A stretch of DNA of 11,691 nt from assembly GCA_050249235.1 (NCBI GenBank), contig JBFWQW010000089.1:1-11691 (forward strand), written 5' to 3'. Under the pieces are notes generated by a model. It saw only the letters and a list, made by a program, of their open reading frames with translations, was not told where the DNA came from and made no database searches. Numbering within the stretch: the first letter of the stretch is position 1; each line of letters begins with the position of its first letter. This document shows positions 1 through 9,366 of this stretch, piece by piece. Source of the stretch: JAEKLB01 sp050249235 (GTDB taxonomy: Bacteria > Actinomycetota > Acidimicrobiia > Acidimicrobiales > CADCSY01). Position numbers and translations under genes: made by a program.

Positions 1-179
1 TCGACGCCCTCGTGGCGGACGGCGGCATCACCGGCGGCATGATCCCCAAGGTGGCGTCGTGCACCGACGCCGTGAAGGCCGGCGTCGGCCAGGCCCACGT
101 GCTCGACGGAAGGGTGCCCCACGTGCTCCTGCTCGAGATCTTCACCAGGAGCGGCATCGGGACGATGGTGACGCCGTGA
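1..179 (+). CDS. argB: Acetylglutamate kinase, C-terminal part (5' end outside window)
   Basis: Only the last 58 codons plus TGA are present; the reading frame is already open at base 3. The enzyme phosphorylates N-acetylglutamate with ATP in the cytoplasm, the second step of arginine synthesis and often the feedback-controlled one. The visible segment carries the family's C-terminal pattern: GGITGGMIPKV (visible residues 7-17), a cysteine and alanine-rich helix, AHVLDGRVPHVLLLEIFT (31-48) and the terminal GIGTMV (51-56) of the amino acid kinase fold. The stop overlaps the argD start by 4 nt (GTGA at 176-179), which indicates translational coupling. Nothing looks broken; the truncation is simply the window edge. 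Assignment to ArgB rather than another amino acid kinase rests on the tail motif and on the argDFRGH genes that follow. Confidence 0.95.
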   Translation, partial: DALVADGGITGGMIPKVASCTDAVKAGVGQAHVLDGRVPHVLLLEIFTRSGIGTMVTP

Positions 180-1339
180 CGGACCGGCTCGAGAGCCCAC
201 TCATGGACACCTATCCGCCGCAGCCGGTCACGTTCGTCCGGGGCCGGGGCAGCGAGCTCTGGGACGACGAGGGCCGTCGCTACCTCGACTTCCTCGGCGG
301 CCTGGCCGTCACCGCCCTCGGCCACGCCCACCCGGCGGTGACCGCGGCCGTTGCCGAGCAGGCCGGCACCCTGTCCCACGTGTCGAACCTCTACGGCACG
401 CTCGTCGGGCCGGAGGTCGCCACCACGCTCGACCGCCTGCTCGGGGGCGGGGGCAAGGTGTTCTTCGCGAACTCCGGGGCCGAGGCCAACGAGTGCGCAC
501 TGAAGCTGGCCCGGAAGTGGGGCGGTCGGGGTCGCCACGTCGTGGTCAGCGCCTACGGCTCCTTCCACGGCCGGACGCTGGCCACGCTCCACGCCACCGG
601 CCAGCCCCAGAAGCACGAGGCCTTCCAGCCCCTGCCCGAGGGGTTCCGCCACGTGGCCTGGTGCGACCTCGACGCCCTCGAGGCCGCCATCGACCCGTCG
701 GTGGCGGCGGTCCTGCTCGAGCCGGTCCAGGGAGAGGGCGGGGTCCAGCCGGCGACGGAGGAGTACTTCGCCGGCGTCCGGCGGCTCTGCGACGAGCGTG
801 ACCTGCTGTTCATGGTCGACGAGGTCCAGACGGGGCTCGGTCGCACCGGGCGGTGGTTCGGGTTCGAGCACTTCGGCGTGCGGCCGGACGTGGTGACCAT
901 GGCCAAGGCGCTCGGCAACGGCATGCCCATCGGCGCCTGCTGGGCCAGGGCCGAGGTGGCTGCCGCGTTCGAGCCTGGCGACCACGCCACGACCTACGGC
1001 GGCCAGCCCCTGGCCGCGTCGGCGGCCCGGGCCGTGCTGGCGGTCATGGAGGCGGAGGACGCCCCGAAGCGGGCGGCGGCGGCGGGGGAGCGGCTCATGG
1101 CCGCCCTCGGCCCCGTCCCGGGCGTGCGCCATGTCCGCGGCCTGGGCCTGCTCATCGCCGTCGAGCTCGACGAGGGCATCGACGCCCGCGTGGTGGCGGC
1201 CGACCTGCTGGCGGCCGGGCTCGTGGTGAACCCCGTCACCCCGACGGCGCTGCGGCTCGCCCCGCAGCTGCTGGTGTCCGACGACGAGATCGACGAGGCG
1301 GTGGCGATCCTCACCGCCGTCCTGGCCGGGGAGGGCTGA
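176..1339 (+). CDS. argD: Acetylornithine aminotransferase (PLP-dependent, class III)
   Basis: A 387-aa protein that transfers the amino group of glutamate to N-acetylglutamate 5-semialdehyde, giving N2-acetylornithine in the cytoplasm. The frame is open further upstream to 59, but that stretch overlaps argB and is not ArgD-like. The GTG at 176, overlapping the argB stop as GTGA, gives a normal family length. Visible motifs: the PLP phosphate loop NSGAEANE (99-106), the cofactor ring-stacking segment YGSFHGRT (127-134), EPVQGEGG (182-189), the pyridine-nitrogen aspartate in VDEVQTGLGRTG (D215), and the Schiff-base lysine in TMAKALGNGMPIG (K244). The later loop reads TTYGGQPLA where many ArgD proteins have GGNPLA. 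There is no clear Shine-Dalgarno sequence at the GTG, so translation probably depends on argB termination. It could also use succinyldiaminopimelate-type substrates, as some ArgD proteins do, but the operon supports the arginine role. Confidence 0.96.
   Translation: MTDRLESPLMDTYPPQPVTFVRGRGSELWDDEGRRYLDFLGGLAVTALGHAHPAVTAAVAEQAGTLSHVSNLYGTLVGPEVATTLDRLLGGGGKVFFANSGAEANECALKLARKWGGRGRHVVVSAYGSFHGRTLATLHATGQPQKHEAFQPLPEGFRHVAWCDLDALEAAIDPSVAAVLLEPVQGEGGVQPATEEYFAGVRRLCDERDLLFMVDEVQTGLGRTGRWFGFEHFGVRPDVVTMAKALGNGMPIGACWARAEVAAAFEPGDHATTYGGQPLAASAARAVLAVMEAEDAPKRAAAAGERLMAALGPVPGVRHVRGLGLLIAVELDEGIDARVVAADLLAAGLVVNPVTPTALRLAPQLLVSDDEIDEAVAILTAVLAGEG
1328..1335 (+). promoter_or_regulatory. Ribosome binding site of argF
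   Basis: GGGGAGGG lies inside the last codons of argD; its GGAGG core (1330-1334) is 8 nt before the GTG at 1343 and matches the CCTCC at the 3' end of the 16S gene in this window (9267-9271). It supports GTG 1343 as the argF start. Confidence 0.75.
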
Positions 1340-1342
1340 CCC

Positions 1343-2254
1343 GTGCGCCACTTCCTCGAGGTCGACGACCTCGACGCCGGCGAGATCGTCGCCGTGCTCG
1401 ACCTGGCCGAGCGGGAGGTGCCGCCCCAGGTGCTCGCCGGCCGGGGGGCGGCCCTCGTCTTCGAGAAGCCATCGCTGCGCACCCGGAGCGCCACCGAGAT
1501 GGCCGTGGTGCAGCTGGGCGGCCATCCGGTGATGATCGGCGCCGCCGAGGTGGGCCTGGGCACCCGCGAGACGGCGGAGGACGTCGTGCGCACCCTCGCC
1601 GCCTACCACGCGGTGGTGGCCGCCCGGGTGTTCGGGCACGACCAGCTCGAGCGGATGGCGGCCGTCGACGCCGTCCCGGTCGTCAACCTGCTCTCCGACC
1701 GCTCCCACCCGATGCAGGCGCTGGCCGACCTCCTCACCCTGCGGCAGCACTTCGGGACGCTGGCCGGCCTCACGGTCGCCTACGTGGGCGACAGCAACAA
1801 CGTGAGCACCTCGCTGGCGCTCGCCGTCGGGCTGACGGGTGGCCGGATCCGCCTCGGCTGCCCGCCGGGGTACGGCCCCGACCCGATCGAGCTCGAGCGG
1901 GCCGCCGCGCTGGGGGTCCCCATCGAGGTGTTCGACCGCCCCGAGGCGGCCGTGGCCGGCGCCGACGCCGTCTACACCGACGTCTGGACCTCGATGGGCA
2001 GGGAGCACGAGGCCGACGACCGGCTGCTCGCCTTCGAGGGGTTCACCGTCGACGGCCTGCTGATGTCGGACGCCGCCCCCCACGCCGTGTTCCTCCACTG
2101 CCTGCCGGCCCACCGGGGCGAGGAGGTGTCGGCCGAGGTGCTCGAGTCGCACAAGAGCTTGGTCTGGCTGCAGGCCGCCAACCGCATGCACACCGCCCGC
2201 GGCCTGCTCGCGTTCCTGCTCGGACCGGCCTGGTCGGCCCCGGAGCGGCGGTGA
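1343..2254 (+). CDS. argF: Ornithine carbamoyltransferase, anabolic
   Basis: A 303-aa cytoplasmic enzyme that joins carbamoyl phosphate and ornithine to make citrulline. The GTG start 3 nt after the argD stop has a good Shine-Dalgarno sequence and gives the MRHFLEVDDL opening common in actinobacterial ArgF. The N-terminal carbamoyl-phosphate domain shows FEKPSLRTRSATE (40-52, corresponding to the family STRTR motif) and DRSHPMQALADL (119-130), where the usual HPCQ reads HPMQ. The ornithine domain shows YVGDSNNVSTSL (147-158), the DVWTSMG loop (213-219) and HCLPAHRGEEV (252-262), whose cysteine (C253) is the conserved active-site residue. The length is normal. These motifs fit ornithine rather than acetylornithine or aspartate as second substrate. 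The stop overlaps the argR start by 4 nt. Confidence 0.96.
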   Translation: MRHFLEVDDLDAGEIVAVLDLAEREVPPQVLAGRGAALVFEKPSLRTRSATEMAVVQLGGHPVMIGAAEVGLGTRETAEDVVRTLAAYHAVVAARVFGHDQLERMAAVDAVPVVNLLSDRSHPMQALADLLTLRQHFGTLAGLTVAYVGDSNNVSTSLALAVGLTGGRIRLGCPPGYGPDPIELERAAALGVPIEVFDRPEAAVAGADAVYTDVWTSMGREHEADDRLLAFEGFTVDGLLMSDAAPHAVFLHCLPAHRGEEVSAEVLESHKSLVWLQAANRMHTARGLLAFLLGPAWSAPERR

Positions 2255-2823
2255 CCGCGACCGGCCTGGGCAAGACCCAGCGCCAGCACCGCATCGCCCG
2301 CCTGCTCGAGACGAACGCCGTCACCAGCCAGGGCCACCTCGTCGAGCTGCTCGACGCCGACGGCGTCAAGGCCACCCAGGCAACGGTGTCCCGCGACCTC
2401 GAGGAGCTCGGCGCGGTGAAGGTCCGGGTACCGGGGGGCGAGACCGTCTACGCCATCCCCGAGCTGCCCCACGAGCAGCGGGCACCCGAGGACCACCTGC
2501 GGCGGATGTTCTCGGACTGGGTCGTGAGCGTCGCCGTGTCCGGCAATCTGGTCGTGCTCCGCACGCCTCCCGGCTCGGCCCACGTCGTCGCCTCCGCGCT
2601 CGACCGGGCCGGCCTGCCGACCGTCATCGGCACCGTCGCCGGCGACGACACCCTGCTCGTGGTCGTGGGGCCCGACGCCGTCGGTCAGGATGTCGCCGAC
2701 CACCTGGCCGCCATGGCCGGGCTCACCGCCGAGACCGGCGGGCCCGTCCGTCCCTCCCGGAACTCGCCCGCCCTTCCCTCCCGGAATTCGCCCGCCCTTC
2801 CCTCCCGGAAATCGAAGGAGTAG
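2251..2823 (+). CDS. argR: Arginine repressor ArgR, with unusual repetitive C-terminal tail
   Basis: A 190-aa transcription factor that, when bound to arginine, forms hexamers on ARG boxes and represses arginine genes. The frame stays open for hundreds of codons upstream, but that is a shadow of argD and argF. GTG 2251, overlapping the argF stop as GTGA with GGAG 5 nt upstream, starts exactly where ArgR homology begins. The N-terminal winged helix-turn-helix (about 8-70) contains the recognition motif ATQATVSRDLEELGAVKV (41-58), with S47 and R48. The C-terminal domain carries GTVAGDDTLLVVV (127-139), with D132 and D133 at the position that binds arginine between subunits. Residues from about 165 to 190 are not part of the fold: PSRNSPAL is repeated twice and followed by PSRKSKE, encoded by a 24-bp DNA repeat. 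This makes the protein 20-40 residues longer than usual. No ARG box can be tested here because the operon promoter is outside the window. Confidence 0.95.
   Translation: MTATGLGKTQRQHRIARLLETNAVTSQGHLVELLDADGVKATQATVSRDLEELGAVKVRVPGGETVYAIPELPHEQRAPEDHLRRMFSDWVVSVAVSGNLVVLRTPPGSAHVVASALDRAGLPTVIGTVAGDDTLLVVVGPDAVGQDVADHLAAMAGLTAETGGPVRPSRNSPALPSRNSPALPSRKSKE
2751..2820 (+). repeat. 24-bp direct tandem repeat, 2.9 copies, at the 3' end of argR
   Basis: Units are 2751-2774, 2775-2798 and a partial unit 2799-2820. Each begins TCCCTCCCGGAA. Units 1 and 2 differ at one base (AACTCG against AATTCG); unit 3 matches for 12 bases and then diverges into AATCGAAGGAG. The period is a multiple of three, so copy changes keep the argR frame and add or remove eight residues (PSRNSPAL). 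The repeat ends in the Shine-Dalgarno sequence of argG. High similarity of the first two units suggests recent duplication, as by replication slippage. Confidence 0.93.
2814..2820 (+). promoter_or_regulatory. Ribosome binding site of argG
   Basis: GAAGGAG lies in the last codons of argR, with 9 nt to the ATG at 2830. It is among the best Shine-Dalgarno matches in the window and fixes the argG start. It lies within the degenerate third copy of the argR tail repeat. Confidence 0.85.
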
Positions 2824-2829
2824 CCCCCC

Positions 2830-4029
2830 ATGTCCAGCTGTGCCGTGCTCGCCTACAGCGGTGGCCTCGACACCTCCATCGCCGTGAGGTGGATGCAGGA
2901 CAACTACGGCTGCGAGGTCGTCGCCGTCGCCGTCGACGTGGGGCAGGAGGGCGCCGACATGGACGTCGTCCGCCAGCGGGCCCTGGCCGCCGGCGCCATC
3001 GAGGCCGTGGTGGTCGACGCGCGGGCCGAGCTCGCCGACGAGTACCTCTGGCCGGCCCTCAAGGCCAACGCCTTGTACGAGGGCCGCTACCCCCTCGTGT
3101 CGGCACTGTCCAGACCCGTGATCGTGAAGCACCTGGTGGCCGCGGCCCGGCGGGTCGGCGCCGACGCCGTCGCCCACGGCTGCACGGGGAAGGGCAACGA
3201 CCAGGTCCGCTTCGAGGTGTCGACCCGGGCGCTCGCGCCCGACCTCGAGATCCTGGCGCCGGCCCGGGAGTGGGGCATGACCCGCGACGACGCCATCCAC
3301 TACGCCTACGACCACGACATCCCGATCACGGCGACGAAGGAGAAGGTGTACTCCATCGACGACAACCTCTGGGGCCGGGCCATCGAGTGCGGCGAGATGG
3401 AGGACCCGTGGGCGGTGCCGCCCCCCGGGGTGTGGTCGCTGACCCGGCCGAGCGCCACCGAGCCCCGTGACCTGGTCGTCGGCTTCGAGCAGGGTCGGCC
3501 GGTGTCGCTCGACGGCGAGGTCCTGGCCCCCGTCGACCTCATCACCCGGGCCAACGAGATCGTGGGGTCGTACGGCTGGGGTCGCATCGACATGGTCGAG
3601 AACCGGCGGGTCGGCATCAAGAGCCGGGAGACCTACGAGTGCCCGGGATCGCTGGCGCTGCTCATGGCCCACGCCGACCTCGAATCGGTCACGCTCGAGC
3701 GCGACCTGGCCCGGGAGAAGGCCAGGCTCGAGCCCCGCTACGCCGAGCTGATCTACGACGGGCTCTGGTTCTCGCCGCTGAAGGAGGCGCTCGATGCCTT
3801 CGTCGAGTCGAGCCAGGCGTTCGTCACCGGCGAGGTCCGCCTGCGGCTCGAGCCCGGCTCGTGCCGGGTCACCGGCCGGCGCAGCCCTCACAGCCTCTAC
3901 GACTACGGGCTGGCCACCTACGACGCCGAGGACTCCTTCCGGCACACCGACTCGGCCGGCTTCGTGCGGCTGTGGGGCCTCGGCATCGAGACCTGGTCGC
4001 AGCGCCAGGGCCCCGGCTCGCGCCCGTGA
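2830..4029 (+). CDS. argG: Argininosuccinate synthase
   Basis: A 399-aa cytoplasmic ligase that condenses citrulline and aspartate with ATP (to AMP and pyrophosphate) into argininosuccinate. The ATG has a strong ribosome binding site and starts the protein just before the ATP-pyrophosphatase P-loop AYSGGLDTS (8-16). Further family motifs are YPLVSALSRP (87-96), AHGCTGKGNDQVRFE (115-129), the YSIDDNLWGRAIECG segment (174-188) and NRRVGIKSRETYECPG (258-273), in the citrulline- and aspartate-binding synthetase domain. The length matches the approximately 400-aa form common in Gram-positive bacteria, not the longer E. coli form. It follows argR by 6 nt and overlaps argH by 4 nt, so its product is next to the enzyme that consumes argininosuccinate. 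No key residue appears to be missing. Confidence 0.97.
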   Translation: MSSCAVLAYSGGLDTSIAVRWMQDNYGCEVVAVAVDVGQEGADMDVVRQRALAAGAIEAVVVDARAELADEYLWPALKANALYEGRYPLVSALSRPVIVKHLVAAARRVGADAVAHGCTGKGNDQVRFEVSTRALAPDLEILAPAREWGMTRDDAIHYAYDHDIPITATKEKVYSIDDNLWGRAIECGEMEDPWAVPPPGVWSLTRPSATEPRDLVVGFEQGRPVSLDGEVLAPVDLITRANEIVGSYGWGRIDMVENRRVGIKSRETYECPGSLALLMAHADLESVTLERDLAREKARLEPRYAELIYDGLWFSPLKEALDAFVESSQAFVTGEVRLRLEPGSCRVTGRRSPHSLYDYGLATYDAEDSFRHTDSAGFVRLWGLGIETWSQRQGPGSRP

Positions 4030-5432
4030 CGCTGTGGTCCGGTCGGTTCGGGGGCGGCCCGGCTGAGGAGCTCCTCGCGTACACCGTGAGCCTCCCGTTC
4101 GACCGCGTCCTCGCCGACGTCGACATCGCCGGGTCGAGGGCCCACGTCCGCGGCCTCGGCCGGGCGGGGATCCTCGCCGGGGACGAGGTCGCGGCCGTCC
4201 TCGCCGCCCTCGACGCGGTGGCCGACGAGCTGGCCGGCGGCACGTTCGTGTTCGCGCCCGGCGACGAGGACGTGCACACCGCCGTCGAGCGCCGGGTCAC
4301 GGAGCTGGCCGGCGGACCGGGCGCCAAGCTCCACACCGGTCGGAGCCGAAACGACCAGATCGCCACCGACCTGCGCCTCTGGTGCAAGCGGGAGATCGCC
4401 GAGGTGGTCGACCGCGTCGTCGCCCTGCAGGCGGTCCTGCTCGAGCGGGCCGACGAGGCCGGCGACGCCTACCTCCCCGGCTACACCCACCTCCAGCGGG
4501 CCCAGCCCGTGCTCCTGGCCCACCACCTCCTGGCCCATGCCTGGGCCCTGGTCCGCGACGTCGACCGGTTGCGGGCCACCCGCCACCGCCTCGACGTCTC
4601 GCCGCTCGGCGCCGGCGCCCTGGCCGGCTCGTCCCTGCCCCTCGACCCCGACGGCGTGGCGGCCGACCTCGGCTTCGCGGCCCGCTTCGACAACAGCCTC
4701 GACGCCGTCAGCGACCGTGACTTCGTGGCCGAGACGCTCTTCGACCTGGCCCTGCTCGGCATCCACCTCTCGCGCATCGGCGAGGAGCTCGTGCTCTGGG
4801 CGGGCGAGGAGTTCGGGTTCCTCCACCTCGACGACGCCTGGTCGACCGGCAGCTCGATGATGCCGCAGAAGAAGAACCCCGACGTCGCCGAGCTGGTCCG
4901 GGGCAAGGCCGGGCGCTTGGTCGGCCACCTCACCGGGCTCCTCACGACCCTGAAGGGCCTGCCGCTGGCCTACAACCGCGACCTCCAGGAGGACAAGGAG
5001 CCGCTCTTCGACGCGGTGGCCCAGGTCCAGCTGGGCCTCGGTGCCCTCAGGGGCCTCATCGCCTCGTCGACGTTCGACGTCGGCGCCATGCAGGCCGCCG
5101 CGGCCAGCCCCGCGATGGCGGCCACCGACCTGGCCGAGATCCTCGTCGCCCGTGGCCTGCCCTTCCGCGAGGCCCACGGCCTAGTGGGCGGGCTCGTGCG
5201 GCGATCCCTCGAGGAGGGCGTCGCCCTCGCCGAGCTGGTGGCCCGCGAGCCCGCTCTCGGCCCCGAGGCGGCGAGGGTGTTCGAGCCCGGGGCCGCCGTC
5301 GCCCGGCGCACGACGCCCGGTGGGGCCGGCCCGGCCAGCGTGGCCGCGCAGCGCCGCCGGCTGGCCGAGGTGCTCGACGAGGCCCGGGGCTGGCTGGCCA
5401 CGACCCGGTCCGCGCCGGCGGGTCCTCGCTGA
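4026..5432 (+). CDS. argH: Argininosuccinate lyase
   Basis: A 468-aa enzyme of the fumarase/aspartase superfamily that splits argininosuccinate into arginine and fumarate, the last step of the pathway. GTG 4026 overlaps the argG stop as GTGA and gives the typical N-terminus LWSGRFGGG (3-11). The frame is open upstream, but that part is a shadow of argG. Visible motifs: KLHTGRSRNDQIATDLRLW (101-119), GYTHLQRAQP (152-161), with the conserved histidine H155, SPLGAGALAGSSLP (192-205), and the family signature GSSMMPQKKNPD (275-286) containing the mobile catalytic serine loop. YNRDLQEDKEPLF (316-328) is also standard. The active enzyme is a tetramer whose sites are built from three subunits. No good Shine-Dalgarno sequence is seen, so coupling to argG translation is likely. 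Confidence 0.97.
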   Translation: MTLWSGRFGGGPAEELLAYTVSLPFDRVLADVDIAGSRAHVRGLGRAGILAGDEVAAVLAALDAVADELAGGTFVFAPGDEDVHTAVERRVTELAGGPGAKLHTGRSRNDQIATDLRLWCKREIAEVVDRVVALQAVLLERADEAGDAYLPGYTHLQRAQPVLLAHHLLAHAWALVRDVDRLRATRHRLDVSPLGAGALAGSSLPLDPDGVAADLGFAARFDNSLDAVSDRDFVAETLFDLALLGIHLSRIGEELVLWAGEEFGFLHLDDAWSTGSSMMPQKKNPDVAELVRGKAGRLVGHLTGLLTTLKGLPLAYNRDLQEDKEPLFDAVAQVQLGLGALRGLIASSTFDVGAMQAAAASPAMAATDLAEILVARGLPFREAHGLVGGLVRRSLEEGVALAELVAREPALGPEAARVFEPGAAVARRTTPGGAGPASVAAQRRRLAEVLDEARGWLATTRSAPAGPR

Positions 5433-5443
5433 ACGACCGGCCC

Positions 5444-6049
5444 GTGGGCTCGTCCGTGGTGGGCGTGGCGCCGGCGCGCGACTTCTACGCCCGCCCGGCG
5501 CCCGAGGTGGCCGTCGACCTGCTGGGCAAGCTGCTGGTGCACGGGGCCCGGGCCGGCCGGATCGTCGAGGTGGAGGCGTACCTGGGTGCGGCCGACCCGG
5601 CGTCGCACTCGTTCCGCGGCCCCACGCCGAGGAACGCCACCATGTTCGGGCCGCCCGGCCACCTCTACGTCTACCGCTCGTACGGCATCCACTGGTGCGC
5701 CAACGCCACCTGTGGCGACGGCGGCGCCGTGCTCCTCCGGGCCCTGGCGCCGGTGGCCGGCATCGAGCTCCAACGGGCGTCCCGACCGGGCGCCCGCACC
5801 GACCGTGACCTCTGCAACGGGCCGGGGAAGCTGGGCCAGGCGCTGGCGCTCGACGCCGGGCTGGACGGGGCCGACCTCGTCACCGGCGACCGGGACGTCC
5901 TGGTGCTCGACGACGGCACGCCACCGCCCGCCGTCCCGACCGTCACGGCCCGCATTGGGATCTCGGTGGCCGTCCACGAGCGGCTGCGGTTCTACGTGCC
6001 CGGCGACCCGAACGTTTCCCGGCCCCTCGTACCCGGCGTGCGAGCATGA
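5444..6049 (+). CDS. mpg: DNA-3-methyladenine glycosylase, AAG/MPG family
   Basis: A protein of up to 201 aa that removes alkylated or deaminated purines from DNA as the first step of base excision repair. It resembles human AAG: the catalytic glutamate lies in RIVEVEAYLGAADPASHSF (39-57), with E44 as the likely nucleophile activator. It is followed by GPTPRNATMFGPPGHLYVYR (59-78), SYGIHWCANATCGDGGAVLL (79-98) and NGPGKLGQALALD (125-137). These are the strand, base-intercalating loop and pocket segments of the family. The start is uncertain: GTG 5444, 5456, 5459 and 5465 are all in frame before the conserved RDFYARP segment, and none has a clear Shine-Dalgarno sequence. The gene follows argH by 11 nt and precedes tyrS by 7 nt, so it is probably cotranscribed. 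It has no functional link to arginine, but the proximity of mpg and tyrS is also known in mycobacteria. Confidence 0.93.
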   Translation: MGSSVVGVAPARDFYARPAPEVAVDLLGKLLVHGARAGRIVEVEAYLGAADPASHSFRGPTPRNATMFGPPGHLYVYRSYGIHWCANATCGDGGAVLLRALAPVAGIELQRASRPGARTDRDLCNGPGKLGQALALDAGLDGADLVTGDRDVLVLDDGTPPPAVPTVTARIGISVAVHERLRFYVPGDPNVSRPLVPGVRA

Positions 6050-6052
6050 GGG
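6048..6052 (+). promoter_or_regulatory. Ribosome binding site of tyrS
   Basis: GAGGG overlaps the mpg stop codon and sits 4 nt before ATG 6057, a slightly short spacing. It favours this ATG over the out-of-frame ATG at 6046. Confidence 0.5.
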
Positions 6053-6056
6053 CGCC

Positions 6057-7322
<1,266 letters not shown>

Positions 7323-7324
7323 AT

Positions 7325-7366
7325 CCCGGCATCCGGGCCGTGGCCGGGCCCGAGAAATCCCCGGCC
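7325..7366 (+). terminator. Candidate stem-loops after tyrS, no U-tract
   Basis: Two G+C-rich inverted repeats follow the tyrS stop: CCCGG-CAT-CCGGG (7325-7337) and GGCCGGG/CCCGGCC (7342-7348 with 7360-7366, 11-nt loop). Neither is followed by a run of T, so they do not form a classical intrinsic terminator. In high-G+C actinobacteria such stems may still stop or slow transcription. They fill almost the whole gap between tyrS and the rRNA promoter. Confidence 0.35.
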
Positions 7367-7370
7367 GAAG

Positions 7371-7400
7371 TTGCCGGCCCCCGGCGGGGCTGGCTAGGGT
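7371..7400 (+). promoter_or_regulatory. rRNA operon promoter (sigma-A type -35/-10)
   Basis: TTGCCG (7371-7376) and TAGGGT (7395-7400) are separated by 18 bp. They resemble actinobacterial rRNA promoters, which pair a TTGACA-like -35 with a TAGRGT or TANNNT -10 at 18-bp spacing. Transcription would start near 7407, about 345 nt before the 16S gene, a normal leader length for this group. I see no equally good second promoter in the leader, so this may be a single-promoter operon. Confidence 0.65.
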
Positions 7401-7483
7401 GGTCCTCCGCCCCACGGAAGCGGTCACCCCACCGGGGAGACCCCAGAGGCACCGGACGCATCCGGCGCCGCCCGAACGGGCCA

Positions 7484-7519
7484 GTGGCACGAACGTCTCC
7501 TTCGGGAGAAGTGTGCCAC
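7484..7519 (+). promoter_or_regulatory. Leader hairpin with UUCG tetraloop (boxB-like)
   Basis: GTGGCAC (7484-7490) pairs with GTGCCAC (7513-7519). Above a small internal loop, TCTCC (7496-7500) pairs with GGAGA (7505-7509) around the loop TTCG (7501-7504), a very stable tetraloop. It lies 11 nt before the boxA-like element, the order expected of a boxB-boxA antitermination region. The role is inference from position and shape. Confidence 0.55.
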
Positions 7520-7526
7520 CGCAACA

Positions 7527-7555
7527 GCAGCGCACCTTGAAAACGGAACAGAGGA
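7527..7555 (+). repeat. 5' arm of the 16S rRNA processing stem
   Basis: This segment is complementary to 9422-9450 in the 16S-23S spacer: 7540-7555 pairs with 9422-9437 (16 Watson-Crick pairs), then G-U, U-U and U-G, then 7527-7536 pairs with 9441-9450 (10 pairs). It would bring the ends of the 16S precursor together as a double-stranded stalk, the normal substrate of RNase III. Confidence 0.88.
7531..7550 (+). promoter_or_regulatory. boxA-like antitermination element in the leader
   Basis: CACCTTGAAAACGGAACAG (7533-7550 core) resembles the TTTGAGAACT/CTTGAAAACT elements found before 16S and 23S genes in Gram-positive bacteria. A related sequence, CCTTGAGAGTTGGATAG, occurs in the spacer (9466-9482). 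Such sites bind NusB-NusE on nascent rRNA and prevent Rho termination. Here the element lies wholly inside one arm of the 16S processing stem. Confidence 0.55.
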
Positions 7556-7751
7556 AGGTTCAAAAGCGAGTGCGGGCGTCGCGCGCCCCAGCCACTCCGG
7601 TGGTTGCAACGCGACGTTCATCAATGCAATTCCGCACCAAAATCCACGGACAATCAAGTTGTCAGCGGACTGGTGCCAGTCGGGGAGGTCCCAGGACCGA
7701 CCCGGCTCTCCGATCTTCGGACGGTCCACCTCGGTGGGCCCGACGCAGGTC

Positions 7752-9280
<1,529 letters not shown>

Positions 9281-9366
9281 AGCACACCATCAGCCGTTGC
9301 CGGCATTCCGTCGGTCACGGTGGTGCACTCCCGAGTCGATCACTCGTTATTCGGCCTCCTCGAGCA

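Larger units (their letters stand above)
7407..7751 (+). other. Transcribed leader of the rRNA operon
   Basis: No protein gene is supported here; short open frames lack coding character. The region is rich in inverted repeats: a near-continuous hairpin GGCACCGGA/TCCGGCGCC (7448-7469, one A-C mismatch), a UUCG-capped hairpin at 7484-7519, the 5' arm of the 16S processing stem (7527-7555), a hairpin CGTCGCG/CGCGACG (7577-7616) with an inner GCCAC/GTGGT stem, and a hairpin GGACCG/CGGTCC (7694-7727) with inner TCCGA/TCGGA. The 3' edge is set by the mature 16S start, estimated from alignment of the conserved AGAGTTTGATCCTGGCTCAG block. The leader probably serves antitermination, chaperoned folding and RNase III-type processing. 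Confidence 0.75.

Noticed and set aside
853..2250. In-frame N-terminal extension of argR by 466 codons across argD and argF
   Set aside because: The extension is arginine/glycine/proline low-complexity sequence in the wrong frame of two real genes; ArgR homology starts at GTG 2251.
1972..3945. Long antisense open frame (657 codons) opposite argF, argR and argG
   Set aside because: High-G+C genes often leave long open frames on the opposite strand because stop codons are rare. The translation is low-complexity (rich in G, R, V, D, P and H) with no family motif, and it covers three clearly real genes.
3918..5177. Antisense open frame (419 codons) opposite argH
   Set aside because: Same codon-composition shadow; no recognisable domain, and argH is certain.
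7537..7565. Second promoter in the leader starting at TTGAAA
   Set aside because: No acceptable -10 hexamer lies 16-19 bp downstream, and the segment is better explained as a boxA-like element and processing-stem arm.
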